The position numbers and the translations under genes are program-made. A stretch of 39,026 bases of DNA from Chloroflexota bacterium. Lineage in GTDB: Bacteria; Chloroflexota; Dehalococcoidia; GIF9; UBA5629. The notes under the pieces are model-generated. The model searched no databases and was not told where the DNA came from. It saw only the letters and a program-made list of their open reading frames with translations. Position 1 is the stretch's first letter. Each line of letters starts with the position of its first letter. The stretch spans positions 1-39,026 of the forward strand of contig VGNY01000007.1 in assembly GCA_016865895.1 (NCBI GenBank), read 5' to 3'. Below, piece by piece: positions 25,252 through 33,613 of the stretch.

Positions 25252-26679
25252 TTATCTTACTGGTCGGCATTTCCAGAAATAGTTATACATGCCGACTCCT
25301 TCGTAGATTCTTCTGAATGTCATTTCAACAGGCATGCCGATTTTGATTTCTCTGGGTTCACAGTCTGTCATCATACAGTATATTCTAGTTTTCTCCAGCT
25401 CGGATTCAATCACTATTTGTGGTATCACCGGGTCATCGCTTCTGCCAGCTAGGTTGTCCAAAGAGAATGTATAAACCTTTCCCTTTTTATCTGAGAGTCT
25501 TACCTCATCATAATTATCTTTAGCCTGGCACTGGTAGCAAACTCTCTGTATTGGGTAAGTGACAAGGCCACAGTTTTTACATTTACTGCCGTGGAGACGG
25601 GTGGACGAATTACGTTCTCGCCAGCTGACACTGGCTGACGGGAAGAGTCGGTAGGGTTCGCCGGGTTGTGGTTCTAATATGCCGCGATAGCTGAGGTATC
25701 GCTCATAGCTGGGCAGAAGCTTCTTTGAGGCTAAATGGCCTTTCACTCCACGTTTTACACTTTTCATTTTGCCTGGCTCATCGGCAACATCGAGAAGAAA
25801 GGCATCGCTGCCATCTCCATAGCTTGCTAAAATGAATCTATCTCCTTTTTTGGCTTCCTCTAAAGCTGCAACCAGCATCAGCAAGGCGTGGGCACAACCA
25901 CATATGCCTAAGTTGCCGGCCATCAAATCTTGAAGTTGTGTTTTTGGGTCAAACCCTAGTTGCCTGGCAAGCTGTTGATGAGCTCTGAGAGAAGGTCCGT
26001 AAAGCACCGCTTTGGTAATAGCTTCGGTTGAGAGACTTTGTTTTTTCATTAAACCTGTGATTGCTTTGGTTGTGTTTTCCAGATAGCCGTGCTCGATTAT
26101 GAAGCGGTCTTCCCAAGATTGCACATAGATATCCTTGTCCAATCTCCAGACGTCATACATCTCGTTTGCTATAGAATAGCTGGCTTTGACATCGGCGATT
26201 GCCTTTCCGTTTTTGCTTATCAACAGAGCTACTGCGGCATCACCGAAGTTCTGCTCATAGTCTGAACGCGGATAGGCCAAGCGGCAATCGGAGGCAGTAA
26301 CGATTATGTTTTGCGCCGAGCCGCTGCTAACCGCATCTAGAGCTGCTCTGAGGGCGGTTGTCCCTGCCCGTAGGCTGTTGCTAAAGTCAGCAGTCAAAAT
26401 GTCTGATTTCAAGTCGGCGGCAGCAGCTATGAGTGTGGCACACTGTTTCTCTCGGAACGGCGATGTAGTGGAAGCGAAATATACGCCATCAATACTATCG
26501 CGGTTAATCCCGGTGAGGCAGTCGAGAACTGCTTCTACTGCCATTGTGACCGTATCTTCGTCGTTGTTGGCTATGCTTCGTTCGCCGCCCAAAGATGACC
26601 TGCCCCAGGCAGCAGCCATAGCGTCCCGACTTAATCGCCACAGTGGAACATAAGCCCCGTAAGATATAATCACTGACAT
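25252..26679 (-). CDS. HMG-CoA synthase-like (archaeal type) domain fused to a DUF35 Zn-ribbon/OB-fold
   Basis: NNDEDTVTMAVEAVLDCL, DFSNSLRAGTTALRAAL, ILASYGDGSDAF; C-terminal CKNCGLVTYPIQRVCYQC plus OB-fold. Confidence 0.85.
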   Translation of the reverse strand: MSVIISYGAYVPLWRLSRDAMAAAWGRSSLGGERSIANNDEDTVTMAVEAVLDCLTGINRDSIDGVYFASTTSPFREKQCATLIAAAADLKSDILTADFSNSLRAGTTALRAALDAVSSGSAQNIIVTASDCRLAYPRSDYEQNFGDAAVALLISKNGKAIADVKASYSIANEMYDVWRLDKDIYVQSWEDRFIIEHGYLENTTKAITGLMKKQSLSTEAITKAVLYGPSLRAHQQLARQLGFDPKTQLQDLMAGNLGICGCAHALLMLVAALEEAKKGDRFILASYGDGSDAFLLDVADEPGKMKSVKRGVKGHLASKKLLPSYERYLSYRGILEPQPGEPYRLFPSASVSWRERNSSTRLHGSKCKNCGLVTYPIQRVCYQCQAKDNYDEVRLSDKKGKVYTFSLDNLAGRSDDPVIPQIVIESELEKTRIYCMMTDCEPREIKIGMPVEMTFRRIYEGVGMYNYFWKCRPVR

Positions 26680-26849
26680 GGAAAGCCTCCTTATATCTCA
26701 GGCTAAGTTTATATAGTGTGGTTCAAGATGAGTTATACTAATCAATTGAAATAAAGGTCTGTTCTTTGTTTAAAATTTAGTTCTGTGGATACTTTGAAGT
26801 ATAACACAAGACTCTCATCTCGTGTACATTTTAGGCCGATGTAGTTATG

Positions 26850-26890
26850 GGGCTTCAGCCCAGCTTTCGCTCACAATGATAAGATTGAAA
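26850..26890. repeat. Possible diverged copy of the TCATTCTGAGCGAA-type intergenic repeat (minus orientation)
   Basis: GGGGCTTCAGCCCAGCTTTCGCTCACAATGA; reverse complement TCATTGTGAGCGAAAGCTGGGCTGAAG resembles the 23884 element. Confidence 0.35.
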
Positions 26891-26964
26891 CCCTCGTATT
26901 TAGATGTATTAATGTATGGAAGTTGAATAGATGAGGTTATCTTCGGTGGTGTTACTCTACTGAA

Positions 26965-27975
26965 TTATTTTGCTGCTTTTTTCTCCTTTTGCTCCATGAC
27001 TAAGAATCGGGCTAGTCTGTCAAGTTTGAAGATAGTGTTGAACTCCAGGTTTTTGCTTATCCACAGCTTTTTCATTATCACGGAGTCGGTGATAGCGCCC
27101 TTGTACATAAGGCCGTCAAGAAGAGTCTTGGGGTCTTCGCATGCAATGATAAAGTCAGGAGACTCTAATTTCTTATCCTCAATCCTGAAATCGCCATTGT
27201 TGATAAACATAGCAAACTCGCCGGCCTTTGTCTTTACTGCGATGCTTCGTTTCCAGCCTTCGATGGCCTTGCGAGCACGTTTCGACTGGCTCATCTTGGA
27301 TGCTAGCGCTTGCATCTCCTTGAGAGATTGCTTATAAATGGCTAAATCCTCCTTGCTGGGTTTGGGAAACTCAGGTTCTTTTGGTGCTTCCCAGTTTAGT
27401 TCAGATTCCTGTAGCCCTTTCTTAGCCACCTGTTGTGGAGTTAGCTCGGATGTGGGGACGCAGAAGATGTCTGATATTTGGCCCACACGCTCGTCCCTGA
27501 AAATCACTTTTACTTCGGTGCCCTTCTTGATTAACCCTGGCACCAGTATGCCTGTTGTGGTATAGAGCATGACGCTTAGGGCTGTATCGGCCCCCTTTAG
27601 TATTACCCGGCCCCTGCCGAACGGTGCCTTATCCAGAAACAGTGATGTTGCGAAGTAGGTGATGGGTGGGGTAGTGTTCATTTTGCCTGCTTGTTCCATT
27701 TCTACCAACTGTGTTGGGGCGAAATCGCAATCAGGACAATGAGTTACCATAGGGGGTACCCTAACAATGCCACATTTGGTGCATTTACAACCCAAAATCC
27801 TTTTCTCATCTCTGATAGCGAGGAAGAAAGGTGAAAGTTCACCAATGCTTCGCTCGTAGAAAGTGAACATAGCATCGTTCTGTAGTAGGTAATCCTTATT
27901 ATCTAGAGTAATGACTCTGCTTCTTACTTCTGGTATAAACTCATCGGGTATGACTTTTCGTTTCTTCTCTGACAT
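26965..27975 (-). CDS. DUF35 Zn-ribbon/OB-fold protein fused to a C-terminal SCP2-like sterol/acyl-carrier domain
   Basis: CKCTKCGIVRVPPMVTHCPDC; C-terminal GWKRSIAVKTKAGEFAMFINNGDFRIEDKKLESPDFIIACEDPKTLLDGLMYKG. ATG 27975 has an AAAGGAGA SD. Confidence 0.82.
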   Translation of the reverse strand: MSEKKRKVIPDEFIPEVRSRVITLDNKDYLLQNDAMFTFYERSIGELSPFFLAIRDEKRILGCKCTKCGIVRVPPMVTHCPDCDFAPTQLVEMEQAGKMNTTPPITYFATSLFLDKAPFGRGRVILKGADTALSVMLYTTTGILVPGLIKKGTEVKVIFRDERVGQISDIFCVPTSELTPQQVAKKGLQESELNWEAPKEPEFPKPSKEDLAIYKQSLKEMQALASKMSQSKRARKAIEGWKRSIAVKTKAGEFAMFINNGDFRIEDKKLESPDFIIACEDPKTLLDGLMYKGAITDSVIMKKLWISKNLEFNTIFKLDRLARFLVMEQKEKKAAK

Positions 27976-27991
27976 TGCTGAATCTCCTTTG

Positions 27992-29188
27992 TTATTCATG
28001 TTCCAGTATAGCACACGCTGTGTATTGGGCAACAGTGCTGCCGGTGCCGTGCACTAAAGCTGTCTTCATCTTCCTCTTAATCAGCTCATTTCTAGCTGAC
28101 CAAGCTGACATGATATTGCTGGCGCCGACAGCGTGTCCGCAGTAGACGAGTCCACCACACGGGTTCACTATAAGCCTGCCGTCGGGCATCATAATGCCAT
28201 CTTCAACGAGGGAGTCAACCGTTTCATAAGGAACTAAGCCAAACTCAGCCATTGATATTTCAAGCTGTTGAATGAAGGCGTCGTGAAGTTCAACTATCTG
28301 TATAGATTTGGTGGGGTCTTTTATGCCCGCCATCTCGTAAGCGCGATGCGAGCCAAGATAATCAGACACGATGTGCGACATATTTTTTTGGTTTTTACCG
28401 GCGTAGGAGTGCTCATTGGCTTCACCAACTCCTGTAATCCAAACTATTGGCTTACCGCTATTTCTAGCGATAGCTCTGGCTGTCTCCTCTTCAGCAAGGA
28501 TTAGAGCTGCGGCACCTTCACTATATACGCATATCTCCAATTCCTTAAAAGGGTAGACTATATACCTGGAGTTCATCACCTCTTCAGGGGTTACCTGGTC
28601 GAATTGCCTTTGGGCATAAGGATTGGTTCTCACCTGTTTGCTGAGCAGAGAAGAAATCTGTGCCGTAACTTTTGGTTTAAGAGTGCCTGGATACTCATCC
28701 ATGTAGCCCAGAACTATCTCGGCATAGCTGTCTGAAGCGCTCCAGCCTATCTTTTGTTCAAAGAAGCAGTCTCCAGACCAGGCGATGGTCTTAATAACCT
28801 CTGGTGTTGCTGACATTGAGGTAAAATCGAAGCAATCAGTGGCTTTTTCTACACCTAGAACCAAGGCTGTCTTGAATCGTTCGCCAGCTAAATAGGCATG
28901 GGCTGCTGATATTGTGTAGGCCCCTGTTGCTCCACCGTTGCTTATGCGTATGCCGAATTTGTTTTGCATTCCTATGATTCCTTGAAGGGGATGCTCTGGA
29001 ATACAAGCCCTTTCGAAGATGTCGTTATAGATGCCGTAGAAGACAGCATCTACATCTTTAATGGAGATATTTGCATCTTTGACTGCCTCTCTGGTGGCCA
29101 TCTGAGCCAGTTCGTAATAGGTTTTCTGGTACCATTTGCCCTTGAATGGCGTCACTGCCGCCCCCACAATCCCAACTTTTTTCGCCAT
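27992..29188 (-). CDS. Thiolase-fold protein lacking the nucleophilic Cys
   Basis: Thiolase architecture with VNPCGGLVYCGHAVGASN, but RISNGGATG where N-x-C-A-S/T-G is expected. Confidence 0.87.
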   Translation of the reverse strand: MAKKVGIVGAAVTPFKGKWYQKTYYELAQMATREAVKDANISIKDVDAVFYGIYNDIFERACIPEHPLQGIIGMQNKFGIRISNGGATGAYTISAAHAYLAGERFKTALVLGVEKATDCFDFTSMSATPEVIKTIAWSGDCFFEQKIGWSASDSYAEIVLGYMDEYPGTLKPKVTAQISSLLSKQVRTNPYAQRQFDQVTPEEVMNSRYIVYPFKELEICVYSEGAAALILAEEETARAIARNSGKPIVWITGVGEANEHSYAGKNQKNMSHIVSDYLGSHRAYEMAGIKDPTKSIQIVELHDAFIQQLEISMAEFGLVPYETVDSLVEDGIMMPDGRLIVNPCGGLVYCGHAVGASNIMSAWSARNELIKRKMKTALVHGTGSTVAQYTACAILEHE

Positions 29189-29320
29189 ATGTGTTGTCCC
29201 TCCTTTTATTCATACTTTTGAGTGTCAAGTTTATTGCCTTTTAGCTTTAGGGAATCCTGTTCCAGCTTTTCTAGTTTCAGTTCACCTCCTTATCTGCAGA
29301 AACATATAATCTTGTGCTAC

Positions 29321-31099
29321 TTATGTCCCTATGAAAAATCCTTTGGGGTCGAAAAGTCTCAGCAGAGTTAGCTCTTCTTTAGTGGGTGACTCAACCCTCT
29401 TCAAACTCGAGGCAACTTCGAGTTCCCAGCCAACTTTCTCCTTTATATCAGCTATGGTTTCCTCCTCTTTTTGTTTTGCTTTGGAAGGAATATAGGCTGT
29501 CAGTGTGAAGGTCTTTTTGCCGTTAATCTTTTCGAAAATGCCGACATCTGTTACCAGTGTGGTTACTTTTTCCCCAGTGAAGGTAATATATGGCACTTTC
29601 TCGACTAGCCTCTGCTTGCCAGAGTTAATCACTACTACTGTCTCCCTATTGTTGCTGGCTATATCATTGGCTCCTCCAGAGCCGACCAGATATGCCGTAC
29701 CGGGAATCTTTGTTGAGTTCACGTTTCCATGTCTGTCCACTTGCCCTGCTGCTAAAACGCCCATACATTGATTTGTTGGACCACTGACGAAGACACCAAG
29801 CATAGTTTCGATGTTATTTAATATTGTGCATGTGGGCATGTTGTGATAGCCGAATATAGTCGGGTCTGAGGGTCTTGGCAGGTAACCGTACATGCCAATC
29901 TCAGCCATCAAATCCACGTCATATCCTTTTTCTTTGAGTTTATAAGTAGCTAGCCACGCTGCCAAGTTTGACAGTCCTACGCCTGTAAGTATTGTCTTAT
30001 ATCCGCCGGTAATAAACTTGTTGGTTATAACCTGTGCGCCAGCCGCTACTGTTTTCTCCAGGGAATTTGGCTCCCTGTTCAATGCAAGTTTTGGAATATC
30101 AGACATTAATTCGGCTTTCCAGGCATCAGAAGCTGCTTTTCCTTTCAGGTAAAGAAGCCTGTCTCTGCCAACCTTGGAAAGGTAGTCGCTATGGTCTTTG
30201 CAGTCCAGAATCCAGTATTTTATCCATTTTAAGAACTCCTCTTCATCTCTTGAAGCTTCTCTGACGTCAACAACAAAATCATAATCGTCGAAGTAGTGCT
30301 CGAATTCAGGTAATCCGCAGTTTGTCATTCCGCCCGGGTGAGCTCCATAAGGCACCTCGCAAACTGCACGAACCATGTAAGATGGAATACGTGCCAGATG
30401 CGAGTGGTTACGAATATATTCCGTGGTGACTATTTTTTCAGCAGTAACAACAATCCCATTTTGAGCCCCCCAGGCACCGAAGACATCAGCTCCCAAGGGA
30501 TAGGTCATGATGGTGTTTCCACAGCGGTCTGCGGCAACGGCATGGACTAGGGCTATGTCTGTTCTTAGAGCTTTCATCACTCCTATCTTCTCGCCTGGGG
30601 TAAACGGGTCATCGATGACTGCAAACGATTCCTTGTTCTCATCTTCCATGGAGCTTCCCAGAAGTGACTTAGTGGGAGTGAACCCTAACCCCATTGCTCC
30701 TGCCAGAAGCCTTTGAGGAATGGTGAGCATGGTCCAATTTTCGAATTCTACTTCACCGGACACGTAAGCCTTCTGTACCACAGGATTGGGACCTGATGAG
30801 GGGTATGCGTCGCCGACAAAACTGGCTATGACCTTTTTTACAAGTCTCCCTTGAATTAGAGCAATCAATGTTGCGGCAACGCTATTACATATGAGGGTGA
30901 AGCCCGGGTCCTTCCCCCAGAACTCCCTGACGAGTTGATAGAATATGGCACCACCCCTTCCCGCAAAATGGATGGCCATACCCTTCTTCACATGTTTCAT
31001 TATGGCTTCCTCTAGAGAACAGACCTTGTCTTCTCCCTCAACTACAGGGACTTGAAACCTAGAATCTATAAGTGTTTTTAGTTCTTTTGGTTCAATCAA
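29321..31099 (-). CDS. Family I CoA-transferase, alpha and beta halves fused
   Basis: N-terminal MAIHFAGRGGAIFYQLVREF and C-terminal half with DLMAEIGMYGYLPRP, GSGGANDIASNNRETVVV; 592 aa. Confidence 0.85.
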   Translation of the reverse strand: MIEPKELKTLIDSRFQVPVVEGEDKVCSLEEAIMKHVKKGMAIHFAGRGGAIFYQLVREFWGKDPGFTLICNSVAATLIALIQGRLVKKVIASFVGDAYPSSGPNPVVQKAYVSGEVEFENWTMLTIPQRLLAGAMGLGFTPTKSLLGSSMEDENKESFAVIDDPFTPGEKIGVMKALRTDIALVHAVAADRCGNTIMTYPLGADVFGAWGAQNGIVVTAEKIVTTEYIRNHSHLARIPSYMVRAVCEVPYGAHPGGMTNCGLPEFEHYFDDYDFVVDVREASRDEEEFLKWIKYWILDCKDHSDYLSKVGRDRLLYLKGKAASDAWKAELMSDIPKLALNREPNSLEKTVAAGAQVITNKFITGGYKTILTGVGLSNLAAWLATYKLKEKGYDVDLMAEIGMYGYLPRPSDPTIFGYHNMPTCTILNNIETMLGVFVSGPTNQCMGVLAAGQVDRHGNVNSTKIPGTAYLVGSGGANDIASNNRETVVVINSGKQRLVEKVPYITFTGEKVTTLVTDVGIFEKINGKKTFTLTAYIPSKAKQKEEETIADIKEKVGWELEVASSLKRVESPTKEELTLLRLFDPKGFFIGT

Positions 31100-31284
31100 G
31101 ATAGCTTCTTCTCAGCTGTAGGGTCACCATACAGTTTTGCCTGAGCGTCTAACATATGCAGACATATAATTCGTCTAGGTGCTCAGGCTTGTGAAATGTT
31201 AACATCTACGATGGTAGCTGTCAATGCTGGGTTTGAATGGCGTTTGCACTTTGAAAGAACGTGATGCTACAATGTGGCATAGCT

Positions 31285-31860
31285 ATGGTGCTAAGTGACC
31301 GAACAATTAAAGAGGAAATCGCCAAACGCAGGATCGTTATTGAGCCTCTAATCCCAGATTGTATCCAGCCAGCCAGTGTTGACCTCCATTTGGATAAAAG
31401 GCTTCTTGTCTTTAACTCACAACGGTATCCTGCCTATATAGATGTGAAACGTAGCATTGATCATTTGAATGAACTCGTGGAGATTGATGAGGACCGCGCT
31501 TTTTTTCTTAATCCCGGTGAGTTTGTTCTAGCCAGCACCTTGGAGTCTATTACTTTGCCCGATGATATAGTGGGACGACTCGAAGGTAAGAGCTCTTTGG
31601 GAAGGATTGGGCTTCTCATTCACTCCACCGCTGGCTACGTTGATCCAGGATGGCACGGGAAGCTCACCATCGAGCTATCCAACGTTGCTAAATTGCCGAT
31701 TACTCTTTATTATAGAATGAAAATCGGACAAATCTCTTTTCTTAGATTAACTTCTCCTGTAGACAGATTGTATGGGTCGGCTGAGTTGGGGAGCAGATAT
31801 CAAGGTCAGACTGAGCCGACTGCCACTAAGTATTATAAGGACTTCTCAGAGAGGTCATAG
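31285..31860 (+). CDS. dcd: dCTP deaminase family protein
   Basis: MVLSDRTIKEEI, CIQPASVDLHL, GRLEGKSSLGRIGL, HSTAGYVDPGWHGKLTIELSN. Confidence 0.93.
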   Translation: MVLSDRTIKEEIAKRRIVIEPLIPDCIQPASVDLHLDKRLLVFNSQRYPAYIDVKRSIDHLNELVEIDEDRAFFLNPGEFVLASTLESITLPDDIVGRLEGKSSLGRIGLLIHSTAGYVDPGWHGKLTIELSNVAKLPITLYYRMKIGQISFLRLTSPVDRLYGSAELGSRYQGQTEPTATKYYKDFSERS

Positions 31861-32973
31861 TTGTTAGCTCGTCCTGTAGATTTTATGGAATGCGCTTTAT
31901 CGCTGGCTGGTTTAGCTCTGGGTTACACCAGTCCTAATCCAGCGGTGGGAGCTGTAGTGGTTAGAGATGGGGTTGTTGTCGGTTTGGGGCATACTCAACC
32001 GCCAGGCTCGGTTCATGCCGAGATAATGGCACTTCGACAAGCAGGCCCAAGAGCTAAAGGGGCGACGATGTATGTCAGCCTGGAGCCCTGTTGTCATCAT
32101 GGGCGTACACCACCTTGTACTCAGGCGATAATTGATGCTGGTGTTTCTGAAATTCATATGTCATTAATTGACCCTAATCCTCTGGTTTCAGGAAAAGGAT
32201 TGAAGGCATTGGAGGAAGCTGGAATAAAGACGTTCGTTGGTCAGTACGAGGAGAGGGCTCAAGAGATAAATGAAGGTTACATTAAGTTTATTACTACTGG
32301 TATGCCTTTTGTTATCGCCAAATTTGCTATGAGTCTTGATGGTAAAATCGCTACTGAAAACGGTGATTCTAAATGGATAAGCGGTGATGAATCGCGGAAG
32401 TTTGTGCATTATCTGCGACATATAGTTGATGCTATTATGGTGGGAGCGAATACCGTGGTCGCTGATGACCCTCAGCTATCAGCTAGGGGGTGTAGCGGTA
32501 AAGGTGGTAAGGCGAAGCAGCAGCCTTTGAGGGTTATCGTAGATGGCAGAGGTCGAACGCCACTATCAGCTCGACTTTTTGAAGAGCCAGGAAAAACTCT
32601 TATCGCGGTAGCTAAACCTTTCAGTGAAAAAAAGGCGGAAGCGTTCAGGAAAGCTGGTGCTGAAGTTGTGGAATTGTCGGCCGAAAAGAATGTGATTGAT
32701 TTAGCAGAATTGCTGAACGTGTTGGGCAAACGGCAAGTTACCAGTATTCTAGTAGAGGGAGGAAGTAAACTCTTCGGTTCGCTGTTTGACCGCAATCTCG
32801 TAGATAAAGTTCTGGCGTTTATTTCGCCTATGATAATTGGTGGGGAGGGAGCCAAGAGCGCTGTCGGCGGTAATGGTGTTGGCGAGGTTGCTCAAGCTCT
32901 TCGGTTGAATCGAGTGAAGATAAGCGAGTTCGGTAGCGATGTCTTAATCAGTGGCTATGTAGGTGGTAAGTAA
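31861..32973 (+). CDS. ribD: Bifunctional riboflavin deaminase/reductase RibD
   Basis: HAEIMAL, PCCHHGRTPPCT, FAMSLDGKIAT, VEGGSKLFGS; TTG 31861 or ATG 31885 start. Confidence 0.95.
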   Translation: MLARPVDFMECALSLAGLALGYTSPNPAVGAVVVRDGVVVGLGHTQPPGSVHAEIMALRQAGPRAKGATMYVSLEPCCHHGRTPPCTQAIIDAGVSEIHMSLIDPNPLVSGKGLKALEEAGIKTFVGQYEERAQEINEGYIKFITTGMPFVIAKFAMSLDGKIATENGDSKWISGDESRKFVHYLRHIVDAIMVGANTVVADDPQLSARGCSGKGGKAKQQPLRVIVDGRGRTPLSARLFEEPGKTLIAVAKPFSEKKAEAFRKAGAEVVELSAEKNVIDLAELLNVLGKRQVTSILVEGGSKLFGSLFDRNLVDKVLAFISPMIIGGEGAKSAVGGNGVGEVAQALRLNRVKISEFGSDVLISGYVGGK

Positions 32974-32974
32974 A

Positions 32975-33607
32975 ATGTTCACAGGTATAGTCGAAGAAAT
33001 TGGCGTAGTCCGGAAAGTGGGTTCAGGATGTCTGGGTATTATGGCCCAAAAGGTGCTGGATGGTACTAAAGTGGGTGATAGTATAGCTGTCAATGGGGCT
33101 TGTCTAACGGTGACCTCGCTTGCTAGCGATGGCTTTTCTGTTGACCTCATGCCTGAGACAATTCGTCGCTCCACCCTCGGCAGGCTTCATTATGGCGAGA
33201 GGGTGAATTTGGAGAGGGCTATATCGGCAGATGGTCATTTCGGCGGGCATTTTGTGCAGGGGCACGTTGATGGCGCTGGCTCAATCGTATCGCTGTCACC
33301 GGAAGAGGGAGCTGTCATTGCCAGGATTTCGGCACCTGCCGAGCTCATGCCTTATATAGTGAACAAAGGCTTTATCACTGTTGATGGTGTTAGCCTTACT
33401 GTGATTGATTATGACGATTTTTCCTTTTCAGTTTCATTAGTAACCTATACTCGAGAGCATACCACACTGGGTAGGAGGAAGCCCGGAGATGTGGTTAATC
33501 TTGAAGTGGATATTATTGCCAAGTACGTGAAGCGACTTATGCGGGGTGAGAAGCTGAGCATAACGATGGACTTTCTTGAGGAGCACGGTTTCTTAAAAAC
33601 GGGGTGA
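32975..33607 (+). CDS. ribE: Riboflavin synthase alpha subunit
   Basis: MFTGIVEEIG, GDSIAVNGACLTV, HFVQGHVDG, VDGVSLTV. Confidence 0.96.
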   Translation: MFTGIVEEIGVVRKVGSGCLGIMAQKVLDGTKVGDSIAVNGACLTVTSLASDGFSVDLMPETIRRSTLGRLHYGERVNLERAISADGHFGGHFVQGHVDGAGSIVSLSPEEGAVIARISAPAELMPYIVNKGFITVDGVSLTVIDYDDFSFSVSLVTYTREHTTLGRRKPGDVVNLEVDIIAKYVKRLMRGEKLSITMDFLEEHGFLKTG

Positions 33608-33613
33608 AGTTCA

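Noticed and set aside
31100-31284. FMN (RFN) riboswitch upstream of dcd-rib
   Set aside because: None of the conserved RFN blocks (such as AGGGGCGGGG or CCGACCGGCGGT) are visible; Infernal would be decisive.
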